IMG/VR virus record: IMGVR_UViG_3300020421_001669
Location: 1-64,000 of that record
Strand: one strand, 5' to 3'
From: a virus
DNA length: 64,000 bases
The notes below the pieces were generated by a model, which made no database searches, was not told the DNA's origin, and saw nothing but the letters and a program-made list of their open reading frames with translations. Of the stretch, positions 1-9,355 are shown piece by piece (position 1 is the first letter of the stretch; the number at the start of each line of letters is the position of its first letter). A program made the position numbers and the translations under genes.

Positions 1-87
1 AGTATGGGCAAGTATCGTAGAAGGAGTGATTATACTCCAGACAAGTTTAATTATGACATTAATGTAAGGGAGATGTTTTATGAGTGA
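1..87 (+). CDS. 3' end of an upstream gene (partial)
   Basis: Frame 1 is open from the first base to a TGA at 85-87 and reads as a short, basic and aromatic C-terminus ending MFYE. The stop overlaps the ATG of the next gene at 80 in the same tight style used throughout this cassette, which supports a real reading frame. An ATG at base 4 means it could also be a 27-residue peptide rather than the end of a longer protein. No family is recognisable. Confidence 0.4.
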   Translation, partial: SMGKYRRRSDYTPDKFNYDINVREMFYE

Positions 88-1306
88 AACATTTTGTCCT
101 TTACCTTGGAATCATTTAGCAACTCATCCACATGGGATATGTACTTTATGTTGTGAGTCAAATCAAGAAGAGGGTCAGTCTCAAGCATTTAATGAAACAA
201 ACAATAAATCATTTAGAAAGTTTTTGACATTACAGGATGTAAGTGATTTTTCTGAAATTACTAATTCTGACAGTTTTAGTAAAGTTAGATTACAAATGTT
301 AAATGGTGAAAAACCTGTTGAATGTAGTAAGTGCTGGGAAGCAGAAAGTGTAGGTAATAAAAGTAAACGATATTATGAAAGTCGCCGTTTGCCTATGACT
401 TTGAAAGAGGCAAAAGAAATAACGAATGATGATGGAACTTTAAAGGAGGTCAATTATGAATTTGTGGAATTGCGTCTTGGCAACCATTGTAATGTTCAGT
501 GCCGGACTTGCAATCCTTACTCGTCTTCTAGGTGGTTAAAGGATTGGGATAACATATATCCAGAAAGAAGAGCGCTTCCAGAATTCACGCGAAAAAGTAG
601 TTTTAACTGGCCATTGGAAGAAGAGTTCTGGGAAAAACTTATTGATAGGTGTAACGAACTACGATTGTTGTATATCAATGGTGGTGAACCCTTTCTTATA
701 GACAAACATTTTAATTTTCTACAAACTCTAGTTGATAAAGGAATATCAAAGAATGTAGAAATAGTTTATTCTACTAACTGTACCATTATTAATCACACAT
801 ATGAAGATATATGGAAGGAGTTTAAAAAGGTACAGTTTATGTTGTCTATTGATTGTGTCGGTGAAAGGAACGAGTATATTAGAACTTATACCGCGTGGTC
901 TAAAGTATTAGAGTTTGTTGATTGGATGAAAGATATTACAAGTAAGAATGATAACCTAGATTATAACATACTTCAAACTGTATCTACATATAATATATTT
1001 TATATACCAGAGTTCTATAAGTATTTTGATGGCGAACATATAAGTCATAACTTTGTAAAAGACCCCTCTCAGTATGACCCACTAATTTTACCACAAGTCA
1101 TACAACAAAAGATTTTAGATAAGTTGTCTGGTTGTGGGGGATATGATGTTGTCAAAAACTATTTTAACATAGAAGGTATATCATATACTGACTTGGATTT
1201 AATGAAATCGTTTTTTCAAAAAACAGGTGCCATGGATGTTACAAAGAAAACATCTTTTAAGAAAACCTTTCCAGAATTTTATGAGTTAATTAAAGATTAT
1301 GAGTGA
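80..1306 (+). CDS. Radical SAM protein with N-terminal SPASM-like (twitch) motif, copy 1
   Basis: A 408-residue radical SAM enzyme. The SAM-binding 4Fe-4S motif CxxxCxxC is at C137, C141 and C144, and a GGEPF motif (the GGE SAM-binding element) follows. Before the core, residues 1-26 carry a SPASM-type signature (FCPLPW then a CC pair at 24-25) and a second CxxCW near residues 82-86, which would bind an auxiliary cluster. The ATG has a GGGAG ribosome site 5-9 bases upstream and overlaps the previous stop. It is the first of three paralogues (also 1299 and 4209) in one overlapping operon. Family members of this type modify peptides or proteins, but the substrate here is unknown; functional assignment beyond radical SAM is inference. 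Confidence 0.85.
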   Translation: MSETFCPLPWNHLATHPHGICTLCCESNQEEGQSQAFNETNNKSFRKFLTLQDVSDFSEITNSDSFSKVRLQMLNGEKPVECSKCWEAESVGNKSKRYYESRRLPMTLKEAKEITNDDGTLKEVNYEFVELRLGNHCNVQCRTCNPYSSSRWLKDWDNIYPERRALPEFTRKSSFNWPLEEEFWEKLIDRCNELRLLYINGGEPFLIDKHFNFLQTLVDKGISKNVEIVYSTNCTIINHTYEDIWKEFKKVQFMLSIDCVGERNEYIRTYTAWSKVLEFVDWMKDITSKNDNLDYNILQTVSTYNIFYIPEFYKYFDGEHISHNFVKDPSQYDPLILPQVIQQKILDKLSGCGGYDVVKNYFNIEGISYTDLDLMKSFFQKTGAMDVTKKTSFKKTFPEFYELIKDYE

Positions 1307-2558
1307 TAAGAAAAATCTATGTATGTTGCCGTGGGTTCATCTACACACATGGCCTAATGGAACAGTATATCCTTGTTGTGTTACTCCCATGAATTACAAA
1401 GCAGGAAACTTAAACGATAATACTTTAGAAGAGGTATATAACAGTGACTTGATGAAAGACATTCGTGTCAAGATGATAAACGAAGAAAGACACGATGCAT
1501 GTTCTAGGTGTTGGTTACAGGAAGACCAAGGCGGTATGTCAATGAGACATAGAGCAAATAAAAGTTGGACGGAATACGAACACATGATTGATGATACTAA
1601 AGAAGATGGTACAGTGGAAGAAATGAAACTGCCATACTGGGACTTTAGGTTTTCTAATATCTGTAATTTTAAATGTCGTAGTTGTGGGCCTCAATTGAGT
1701 ACTGGTTGGTACACAGATGTAAAAAAGATTTCTGTTATAGAAACTGGTAAACCAACATTACCAAACGATATACCAAAGGGAAATAAATTTGATTTGTGGG
1801 AACAGATAGAACCACACTTTGAATCTGTAGAGGAAATATATTTTGCTGGTGGTGAACCCCTTATAATGGAAGAACACTATCGCATATTAAAAAAACTAGA
1901 CGCGATGGGAAAACACGATGTCTTGTTAAGATATAATACAAACTTCAGTGAAATGAGATATAAAGATTTGCATGTACTAGAATTCTGGCCAAAATTTAAA
2001 AATGTAGAGGTTGGTGCTAGTATAGATGGGATGCAAGAACAAGGTGAATTTATTCGTAGTGGATTTAACTGGGAACAGTTCAAAGAAAACAGAAACAGGA
2101 TGAAAGAAACATGTTCTCATGTAAACTTTTATGTTAGTTCTACTATTAGTATTCAAAATGCATATCATGTAGTACCATTCCATCACGCGCTTGTAGACGG
2201 TGGGTATATTGACAGTTACAACTCTTTTAATGTTAATATCGTAACAGAACCGCCTTGGCTTGATACTAGAATATTACCAGACCATCACAAACAAAAACTT
2301 GTTGAAGTATATAATACTCATATTGATTTTCTTTCAGATAAAAATGCGTGGGCAACAAAACAGGGGTTTGAGGGGTTACGAAATCATGTTTCATCTGAAT
2401 TAGACCCAAATACATCTTCATCTGGAAATCATTATCCAAGAAAACCAGAAGGATTGAGACAACTATTTAAATATAAAATGGAACAACTAGACGAAATAAG
2501 AAAAGAAAGTTTCTCAGAAACATTTCCAGAACTTGAGGATTTATACGATGCCGTTTAA
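1299..2558 (+). CDS. Radical SAM protein with N-terminal SPASM-like motif, copy 2
   Basis: A 419-residue paralogue of the preceding gene, starting at an ATG that overlaps its stop by 8 bases. It shows the same order of motifs: LCMLPWVH and a PCC pair in the first 30 residues, CSRCW near residue 70, radical SAM CxxxCxxC at C122, C126 and C129, and AGGEPL further on. The C-terminal end (SFSETFPEL) matches the ends of copies 1 and 3 (KTFPEF, SEIFSEF), so all three share one full-length architecture. Overlapping translation with its neighbours suggests the enzymes are made together. Confidence 0.85.
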   Translation: MSDKKNLCMLPWVHLHTWPNGTVYPCCVTPMNYKAGNLNDNTLEEVYNSDLMKDIRVKMINEERHDACSRCWLQEDQGGMSMRHRANKSWTEYEHMIDDTKEDGTVEEMKLPYWDFRFSNICNFKCRSCGPQLSTGWYTDVKKISVIETGKPTLPNDIPKGNKFDLWEQIEPHFESVEEIYFAGGEPLIMEEHYRILKKLDAMGKHDVLLRYNTNFSEMRYKDLHVLEFWPKFKNVEVGASIDGMQEQGEFIRSGFNWEQFKENRNRMKETCSHVNFYVSSTISIQNAYHVVPFHHALVDGGYIDSYNSFNVNIVTEPPWLDTRILPDHHKQKLVEVYNTHIDFLSDKNAWATKQGFEGLRNHVSSELDPNTSSSGNHYPRKPEGLRQLFKYKMEQLDEIRKESFSETFPELEDLYDAV

Positions 2559-3675
2559 AGAAAATGATAGACCTCGAAAAGAAGATAGGGTTTTTAAGAC
2601 AGGTGTGGGTCATTGTAAGGATGCGGTGATTACATTAAGATTGAGAAATAGTAGAAATAATGATGTGTCACCATTGAACATAAAAATTAAATTAGATGAT
2701 AATGATGCCGTTCAGTTATGGTATCAAAGATTTAAACACGAACTAAAAAGTAATGCCTTTTTAAGAAAAGAACATGTATTCATGGGAGAAAGTACTTTGG
2801 ATACAGAGGAGATGATTGAAAAAGTAAACTCCACCTTAGACCACATATCAAAGTTTGACTTTGTTGCTGAACAATGGTCTCGGTGGCAAGACTTTGTAAA
2901 AGCAGACCAGACAAATGTAATTAATCAACCCCTAACAAAAAACCCAGAAATATCTGAAAGATTATCAATAGAAGATTTTGCAGACGGCAACGATAATGAA
3001 AGAATGAATGTTGTTCATAATTATTTTCCATTGTTGTCAGGCCCAGCAGATAAAACTACTGCTCATTTATATGTTGCACCACCAGATGTTCAGGCTAGTA
3101 TTTGTAGATTAAATTTAGAAGTTCACGAACTCCATACTACACTACAGAATGATGAACAGGCAGACTTTAATATGCATGTTAATGTTTCTTGGCAAAGAGC
3201 GCCAAAGAAATTACCTGTATTACCAGAATCTTTTGACGATTTGTTTACCAAGTATACTAAGTTTGGGGATGTACTACTTGGATATCCTCAGATTGGAAAG
3301 ACTCATATAGAAGCATACGCGGAAGAGGACGAAGAGCTAGAAGATGAACATGTAGAACCTATCAAATATCTTTCTGGTGATATGTTGATAAAATTTTCTA
3401 CAGACCAACACGAAAACTGGGTAGAGGGATTTGATAACTGGTTAATAGAACAGGGATTAGACCCAGAAGATAAAACAGGTAGATATGGATATGCTAAGTT
3501 GGGAACAGTCGTAGATGTTGACTTAGATTTTGTACAAGAAGAAATATCTGGTAAGTATGATGATATTGATAGAATAATTGTGGTAGATAAAGAAGAACAC
3601 CTTGACCATGAGTTTCCTTATAGCAGACACGATGATGACTATGAAACTAAATTCTTGAGGTATTTACATGACTAG
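2548..3675 (+). CDS. Unknown acidic protein of the radical SAM cassette
   Basis: A protein of 375 residues that I do not recognise. I place the start at ATG 2548 (MPFKEND), overlapping the previous stop by 11 bases; an upstream TTG at 2533 in frame is a weaker choice. The sequence is strongly acidic in its C-terminal half (a run of E and D around residues 255-270) and has no transmembrane segment, cysteine cluster or obvious catalytic motif. Position between the second radical SAM gene and a methyltransferase, with an 8-base overlap to the latter, suggests it belongs to the same pathway, possibly as a partner or substrate carrier. That role is inference. Confidence 0.7.
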   Translation: MPFKENDRPRKEDRVFKTGVGHCKDAVITLRLRNSRNNDVSPLNIKIKLDDNDAVQLWYQRFKHELKSNAFLRKEHVFMGESTLDTEEMIEKVNSTLDHISKFDFVAEQWSRWQDFVKADQTNVINQPLTKNPEISERLSIEDFADGNDNERMNVVHNYFPLLSGPADKTTAHLYVAPPDVQASICRLNLEVHELHTTLQNDEQADFNMHVNVSWQRAPKKLPVLPESFDDLFTKYTKFGDVLLGYPQIGKTHIEAYAEEDEELEDEHVEPIKYLSGDMLIKFSTDQHENWVEGFDNWLIEQGLDPEDKTGRYGYAKLGTVVDVDLDFVQEEISGKYDDIDRIIVVDKEEHLDHEFPYSRHDDDYETKFLRYLHD

Positions 3676-4216
3676 AATAAGCAGTGCGGATATAAGGGGT
3701 TTAGGAAATTGGAACTTTGACGAATATGTAGGGATGTTACCAGAAGAAGGAAATTTATTAGAAATAGGTTCGTTGTTTGGTAAGTCTGCTGTTTGTTGGG
3801 CTGAAACATTTGAGAGATATAATAAAAATTGGAACATACACGCGGTAGACTTGTTTGCTGGTTTTGCTGCTGGTGGAGGCATTTGGTCTAGTGCCAAACA
3901 AAGGATTAATCCAGACCCAGAATTTCATTGTACAGCTAAAGAACATTTAGAAGAGTTCAAACGCAACACATCTTCATGGGATAACATTACATGGCAAAGA
4001 ACCAATCATATCGGATATATTCCAAAACAAAAACCAGATGCACTATTTTATGATGGTGACCATTCTTACATAGGTATGAAAGATACTATGAAAAACCTGT
4101 GGGATATAGAGTTTATATTTGTGGATGATTGTCATATGCCAGAGACAGTTAAAGTATTGGAAGAACTTGGAAGACCCTTTGAAATAAAACATGGAATGGC
4201 GGTCATCAATGGATAA
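3668..4216 (+). CDS. Class I SAM-dependent methyltransferase-like protein
   Basis: A 182-residue protein with the Rossmann motif I of class I methyltransferases (LLEIGSLFGKS near residues 29-39), an acidic residue after the second strand (HAVDLFAG) and a YDGDHSY motif near residue 120 typical of the Methyltransf_24 family, followed by FVDDCH. It is shorter than many free-standing methyltransferases but keeps the SAM-binding half. It sits between radical SAM copies 2 and 3 and overlaps both neighbours, so it probably acts on the same product. The acceptor is unknown. Confidence 0.75.
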   Translation: MTRISSADIRGLGNWNFDEYVGMLPEEGNLLEIGSLFGKSAVCWAETFERYNKNWNIHAVDLFAGFAAGGGIWSSAKQRINPDPEFHCTAKEHLEEFKRNTSSWDNITWQRTNHIGYIPKQKPDALFYDGDHSYIGMKDTMKNLWDIEFIFVDDCHMPETVKVLEELGRPFEIKHGMAVING

Positions 4217-5390
4217 ACTTTGCGTATTGCCTTGGGTTCATACAGAGTTCACTACAGATGGAACTGCTAATCCATGTTGTTTGTATAAAGGAGACCCAAT
4301 GGGCAACTTGAAAGAAGAAAACTTTCTTGATGTTTGGAATGGGGACTCTTACACAAACCTAAGAAAAGAATTCCTTGATGGAAAGAAACCAGAAGGTTGT
4401 GCTATGTGTTGGGAAGGTGAAGATGCTGGATACCAATCTAAAAGACTTCAAGACAATAAACGATTTGAGAGACAACTAAAAGAAATAAAAGAACAACAAA
4501 ACTTTATTGCAACTGATACTCCGAAATATCTTGATTTAAAGTTTGGTACTCTATGTAATTTAAAATGCAGAACATGTGGTAGTATAAACAGTTCAAAATG
4601 GCAAACAGATGAGAAAAAACTATACGGTAGAATATTAAACAAAAAAGACCCTCTGTGGATTATTAAAAACCCAAATGTGTGGGACGAACTTTTTGAGATT
4701 ATGCATACGGTAGAACAAATGGACTTCACTGGTGGTGAACCATTTATGATAGAAGAACATTTTGAGTTGTTGCGTAGAACAGTCGAGGCAGGACACGCGG
4801 AACACATATCTTTACATTATAACACAAACGGAACTATTCGTCCACCACAAAAAATATTTGACTTGTGGAAAGAGTTCAAGTCTTGTGAAGTGATGTTTAG
4901 TATTGATGGAATATTCAAGAAATTTGAATATATCAGACACCCAGCAAAATGGGATGAAGCGTGGGATAACTATAACTACTTTAAATCACTTGATTGGATG
5001 TATGTTCAAGTATGTCATACAGTCAGTCTTTATAATGTATATTACCTAGATGAGTTTATAGACTTGTTTGGTAGAGAAAACATATACCTTAATCTTTTAC
5101 ACTTTCCTAGACAGTATTGTATTAGAAATATGCCAGATGTGTGTAAAGAAAAGGTTGCAGATAAACTTATAAATATTCCAGACATAAATGATATTATATT
5201 GTTTATGAATCAAGAAGCTCAATATGACAAACTTGATATGGGATTTTTGCATGTTACAGAAAAATTGGACAACATAAGAAATGAAAGTTACAGTGAAATT
5301 TTTTCAGAATTTTATAGGATATTGATAGATGGCGGAATCGGAAGAGAACCTTGGACAGTTAAACAATACTTTAGACCGATTGGTGAATGA
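4209..5390 (+). CDS. Radical SAM protein with N-terminal SPASM-like motif, copy 3
   Basis: A 393-residue third paralogue. I choose ATG 4209 because the product then begins MDKLCVLPWVH, aligned with copies 1 and 2; an in-frame ATG at 4191 would add six residues. Motifs: LCVLPW and NPCC in the first 30 residues, CAMCW near residue 66, radical SAM CxxxCxxC at C116, C120 and C123, and TGGEPF. The start overlaps the methyltransferase stop by 8 bases. Its C-terminal 62 bases are also the beginning of the next gene, an unusually long overlap. Confidence 0.85.
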   Translation: MDKLCVLPWVHTEFTTDGTANPCCLYKGDPMGNLKEENFLDVWNGDSYTNLRKEFLDGKKPEGCAMCWEGEDAGYQSKRLQDNKRFERQLKEIKEQQNFIATDTPKYLDLKFGTLCNLKCRTCGSINSSKWQTDEKKLYGRILNKKDPLWIIKNPNVWDELFEIMHTVEQMDFTGGEPFMIEEHFELLRRTVEAGHAEHISLHYNTNGTIRPPQKIFDLWKEFKSCEVMFSIDGIFKKFEYIRHPAKWDEAWDNYNYFKSLDWMYVQVCHTVSLYNVYYLDEFIDLFGRENIYLNLLHFPRQYCIRNMPDVCKEKVADKLINIPDINDIILFMNQEAQYDKLDMGFLHVTEKLDNIRNESYSEIFSEFYRILIDGGIGREPWTVKQYFRPIGE

Positions 5391-7062
5391 AGTAGCTGGT
5401 CTTAGAACAGAATTATCAGACCTCAAAAAAATCAATACCAGTATACTTAAAAAACAACTGGTGAGAAAGGGTGCCGACAAAGAACGACATTTTTTGTGGT
5501 TCGATAAAAAAAGCACCCAGACAAACCACGAAGATATTTTTACTTGGCCTCAGGCAAACTGTTCTTCTAAACCCAACCATGTTTTTGCTAATATGACTAA
5601 AATACTGTCACATTACCAAACTGTAGATTGGCCTTACCAAGTTGGTGATATTGAAAACTTTGACCCAAACGGTGTTCACAAAAATACTAACAATCTTTAT
5701 TTCTTAGAACCACAATATGTGTTTTCAAATCACTGGGAACATTGCATCGACTTTATTCCAGAAACAGTTCAATGTTGGTTGCGAGAAAGAAAAATGGCTT
5801 TGGTCTTGTGGTTTCCCCACGAAGGATTTAATTTTGAACAGGGATTTAACCAAACAGGATGGTTGCAACATTTTCACAACCAAATGCGAAAACATCAATT
5901 GGAAAACATTATAAGTTACTTTGTGTTTGGTGATTTACAAGCATCTCCAAACTATGATACCTTTTTAAGAACGCGACAAGGTAATGAAAGAACTCAATTT
6001 GAATTCACAAAAGTTATTTCTTATGATTTTTTTCACCAAGATTACTGGAGAGATTATTCAGAAAGAACTGGTATCTATATAAGCAGAACCCAAAATCCAA
6101 AATACATGCATCAAAACACATATGGTCATTCTGAGTTAACAGGAGGATTTACTGACCATGTTATAGTTCCATATGAAGACTTTGATAGTGGTCTTTTACA
6201 AAGAGAAGCAGACCAAATAGTACAAGACTCATATGAAAGATGTAAACCAGATGAAGTATTAGTAGGGATTCCAAATGGGATTGAGAAAACCGCAGACCTT
6301 GTTTGTTTGAATGCTAGACCAAGGTCTCATAGACCAGTGCTGGTTGCTGAATTACATAGAATAGGATATAACAATGACAATTCATACATAAGTTTTCTTG
6401 GTAGAGAAGATATGATAAACCAACATGGAGACCTTATTAGTGGTCAACCTATTTGGAAAGAACATATGTTTAGGAATTTGGACATCACAGCATTTACTGC
6501 TAGAAAAGATAATCCTTTTATTGCTTTTCTTTCTCATGATATTCAGATAGAACACACTTATAGATTTTGGAAAGAAAGAACTATGGTTCTCGCGGATAAA
6601 CCAGTGTTGGAAGTACATGATGATGACAGACTAGTAACATCACAGATGTATAAAGATTCATTTTTTAGTTTAGTATCAGAGACATTGTTTGGAGAAGATA
6701 AAGAATCACTTTTTATAACAGAAAAAACATTTAAACCAATAGCATATCGACATCCATTCATGATTGTTGGTAGCATGGGTACTTTAAGACATCTAAGATA
6801 TCTTGGATATGAAACATTCCCAGAAATGTTTGATGAAAGTTATGACCAAGAATATGACCCGAAAAAAAGGTTTTCTATTATATTAAGAAACTTGGAAAAC
6901 TGGTATCAATTGACAAGAGATGAAAAAATTCACAAATATAACGCTGTAAGAGAAAAATTAAAACACAACTTTGAACTATTTAAAAACTCAAGAGGTCAAT
7001 TTGAGAAAGACACAGCTTATGTACTAAGTCAATTGTCATCTCACAGTGTAGAGTTAATCTAA
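5329..7062 (+). CDS. Large glycosyltransferase-like protein with N-terminal coiled coil
   Basis: A 577-residue protein. Residues 1-45 form a likely coiled coil rich in L, E and N. The rest is globular, and near residues 460-510 it carries the segment FITEKTFKPIAYRHPF followed by LGYETFPEMFDE. The next gene carries the same motif (LSEKTFKPLIGLRPF, then DTFEDLF), so the two are distant paralogues. The EK-F-P pattern resembles the nucleotide-sugar-binding part of GT-B glycosyltransferases such as fucosyltransferases, which is a weak family-level inference. The gene starts 62 bases inside the radical SAM copy 3 gene and abuts the next gene (stop and ATG share a base). Confidence 0.6.
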   Translation: MAESEENLGQLNNTLDRLVNEVAGLRTELSDLKKINTSILKKQLVRKGADKERHFLWFDKKSTQTNHEDIFTWPQANCSSKPNHVFANMTKILSHYQTVDWPYQVGDIENFDPNGVHKNTNNLYFLEPQYVFSNHWEHCIDFIPETVQCWLRERKMALVLWFPHEGFNFEQGFNQTGWLQHFHNQMRKHQLENIISYFVFGDLQASPNYDTFLRTRQGNERTQFEFTKVISYDFFHQDYWRDYSERTGIYISRTQNPKYMHQNTYGHSELTGGFTDHVIVPYEDFDSGLLQREADQIVQDSYERCKPDEVLVGIPNGIEKTADLVCLNARPRSHRPVLVAELHRIGYNNDNSYISFLGREDMINQHGDLISGQPIWKEHMFRNLDITAFTARKDNPFIAFLSHDIQIEHTYRFWKERTMVLADKPVLEVHDDDRLVTSQMYKDSFFSLVSETLFGEDKESLFITEKTFKPIAYRHPFMIVGSMGTLRHLRYLGYETFPEMFDESYDQEYDPKKRFSIILRNLENWYQLTRDEKIHKYNAVREKLKHNFELFKNSRGQFEKDTAYVLSQLSSHSVELI

Positions 7063-8117
7063 TGTACTGGTCAAAAGGTGCCGACATAGAAAGTGGTAGT
7101 CAGCATATAACCGAATTTGAAAGAATTTTTGTTAAAGAACTAATTGCTCAAAAACCAGATGACTGTGTTCTGGTAAATTCTACATGGTTTTCAAAACCAG
7201 AAAATGTTGATGATTTAAAAAAATGGTTTGAAGATAAAGGAACCCCCAGAGTTTTATTGTACTCTGGTATGGATTGGGAAAACTCCACATGCACAGAATC
7301 TACGCAAGAAGCACATAGGTTCCTTAATAAGAATTATGAAGTCATCAATATAGGGAATACTGGCACTGGGCATTACTTTAGTTTTTGGTTGTCCTTTATA
7401 CACAAACACCTTGACACCTTCTTTGATTCGTGTTATACTGAGACACCTAACATAAAAAAATACTTTATGTGTTTGAATCATCAACCGCATAAACACAGAA
7501 TAGAGTTTTTAAATCTTTTAAATGAAGTTGGTATATTTCACCACGGTACTATTTCTGCTATAGTTCCTCATGAAGAATATAAGTTTGATAATCCTATCAT
7601 TCTAAAAGAAAATAGACCACCTCATATTATGGAAAAATCTCATGAATGGGAAAGAGTAAATGACAACCACTTAGCAAACGATATCATTTCTCTGGGAGAC
7701 CCTAATTATTGGAACTCTCATTTTTGCACCGTTGTAACTGAAAGTGTAATGCATAGTGATGTGTTTTTAAGTGAGAAAACATTTAAACCATTAATAGGAC
7801 TTAGACCTTTTATTATTTTGGGTGATGGTTTGTTATATGATAAACTAAAGGAACTCAAGTTTGATACATTTGAAGACTTGTTTCCAAGAATACATCGTAA
7901 AGGACAGGATGAATATTGGCGGGGAGGCGTACCTCGTGGTGAACGCATAAATAACGCCGTACAAGACCTTAAAAATCTTCAAGAGAAATATGGAGATGCG
8001 GATAGTCTAATTACCTTATATAATAGTTTGGAAGATAGATTGATGTATAATAGACAGAGGGTTTTAGAGGTGATTAATGAGAATTACAACAAGATAATGG
8101 AGATTAGTAAGTTATGA
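7062..8117 (+). CDS. Glycosyltransferase-like protein, relative of the preceding gene
   Basis: A 351-residue protein sharing with its upstream neighbour the C-terminal LSEKTFKPLIGLRPF and FDTFEDLF segment (about residues 228-268). There is no transmembrane stretch or signal peptide, so it is probably cytoplasmic. Its stop overlaps the start of the dehydrogenase-like gene (ATGA). Placed between a possible GT-B relative and a sugar-nucleotide dehydrogenase, a role in building or transferring a sugar is plausible but not proven by any catalytic residue that I can identify. Confidence 0.55.
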   Translation: MYWSKGADIESGSQHITEFERIFVKELIAQKPDDCVLVNSTWFSKPENVDDLKKWFEDKGTPRVLLYSGMDWENSTCTESTQEAHRFLNKNYEVINIGNTGTGHYFSFWLSFIHKHLDTFFDSCYTETPNIKKYFMCLNHQPHKHRIEFLNLLNEVGIFHHGTISAIVPHEEYKFDNPIILKENRPPHIMEKSHEWERVNDNHLANDIISLGDPNYWNSHFCTVVTESVMHSDVFLSEKTFKPLIGLRPFIILGDGLLYDKLKELKFDTFEDLFPRIHRKGQDEYWRGGVPRGERINNAVQDLKNLQEKYGDADSLITLYNSLEDRLMYNRQRVLEVINENYNKIMEISKL

Positions 8118-9355
8118 CCAACATTGCATTTATTGGATTTGGTAAATTAGGTAAACCTTGTGCTGAGGTGATTGCACAAAAAGGACACGATGTAAGCGTT
8201 TATGATACACGCGAAGTAGAAAGTGAATATTGTAATGTTAAAGATACAATAGAAGAGGTTGTCAAAGATAGGTTATTTGTATTTGTCGCAGTGCCAACAC
8301 CACATGACCCATTGTACGATGGTTCAGAACCTACTTACCACTTACCACCAAAAGATTTTAATTACGATACTGTTAAAGAAGTAATCGCAGAAGCAAATAA
8401 ACATATGAATGAGAAGCAGACATTGGTTCTTATTAGTACTGTATTGCCTGGCACTGTAAGAAGAGAGTTTGTTCCTTTGATTACAAATACTAAGTTTGTT
8501 TACAATCCTTACTTGATTGCCATGGGTACAGTCGCGTGGGATATGGTAAACCCAGAGATGGTAATGATAGGTACAGAAAACGGAGAAGAATCATTAGAGG
8601 CACATAGTCTCATACACTTCTATAATGAGATAATGGAAAACGAACCGCGTTATGAAGTTGGTACTTGGGATGAGTGCGAATGTATTAAGGTGTTTTATAA
8701 TACCTTTATTAGTGCAAAGATTGGTCTTGTAAACATGATACAAGATGTCGCAGAGAGACAGGGTAATATTAATGTAGATGTAGTGACAAATGCATTAAAA
8801 AAGAGTTCTCAGAGAATCATGGGCCCCAGTTATATGAAATCTGGTATGGGTGATGGTGGCGCGTGTCATCCAAGAGATAATATTGCACTTAGATACATGG
8901 CACAAGAATTAAATCTGGGGTATGACTTGTTTGCTGAAATAATGAAGGCACGAGACATACAAGCAGAAAACATGGCAGTTGCCATTTTAAAACACGGAAA
9001 TAAAATTGGATTTACATCTGACTCATATAAACCAGATGTTCCATATACAAATGGTAGTTACAGTTTATTAGTTCAACACTATGTAAAAGAACACGGTGGA
9101 TTCATTACACCTCTTTCTTCACACCCACATGTGATTGTAAAGGTACATGAGTCTGATTTAATAGAAACCGATTTTGAGGGGGTCGTATTTGACCCTTGGA
9201 GAAGTCATGTGGGAATAAATGTTGTACACTACGGAGATACGAGAAATGAAAATTTTAAAGAAAAACAAGCAACTGCACAAATTCATGAAAGCTGGGAGAC
9301 TAACCAAAGTGATCAAGAAGGCGTTGTCGGAGGTCTCGGAGAAGACCGACTCTAA
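8114..9355 (+). CDS. UDP-glucose/GDP-mannose dehydrogenase family protein
   Basis: A 413-residue NAD-dependent sugar-nucleotide dehydrogenase. The N-terminal Rossmann motif is IGFGKLGKP (residues 7-15), followed by FVAVPTP, which is typical of the family. The catalytic cysteine lies in GDGGACHPRD near residue 258, equivalent to GGSCFPKD in UDP-glucose dehydrogenases. The C-terminal domain shows the SYKPDVPYTNGS element expected in UDPG_MGDP_dh_C. Such enzymes oxidise a UDP- or GDP-hexose to the uronic acid. The product could feed the epimerase at 15353 or the glycosyltransferase-like neighbours; that link is inference. Confidence 0.8.
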   Translation: MTNIAFIGFGKLGKPCAEVIAQKGHDVSVYDTREVESEYCNVKDTIEEVVKDRLFVFVAVPTPHDPLYDGSEPTYHLPPKDFNYDTVKEVIAEANKHMNEKQTLVLISTVLPGTVRREFVPLITNTKFVYNPYLIAMGTVAWDMVNPEMVMIGTENGEESLEAHSLIHFYNEIMENEPRYEVGTWDECECIKVFYNTFISAKIGLVNMIQDVAERQGNINVDVVTNALKKSSQRIMGPSYMKSGMGDGGACHPRDNIALRYMAQELNLGYDLFAEIMKARDIQAENMAVAILKHGNKIGFTSDSYKPDVPYTNGSYSLLVQHYVKEHGGFITPLSSHPHVIVKVHESDLIETDFEGVVFDPWRSHVGINVVHYGDTRNENFKEKQATAQIHESWETNQSDQEGVVGGLGEDRL

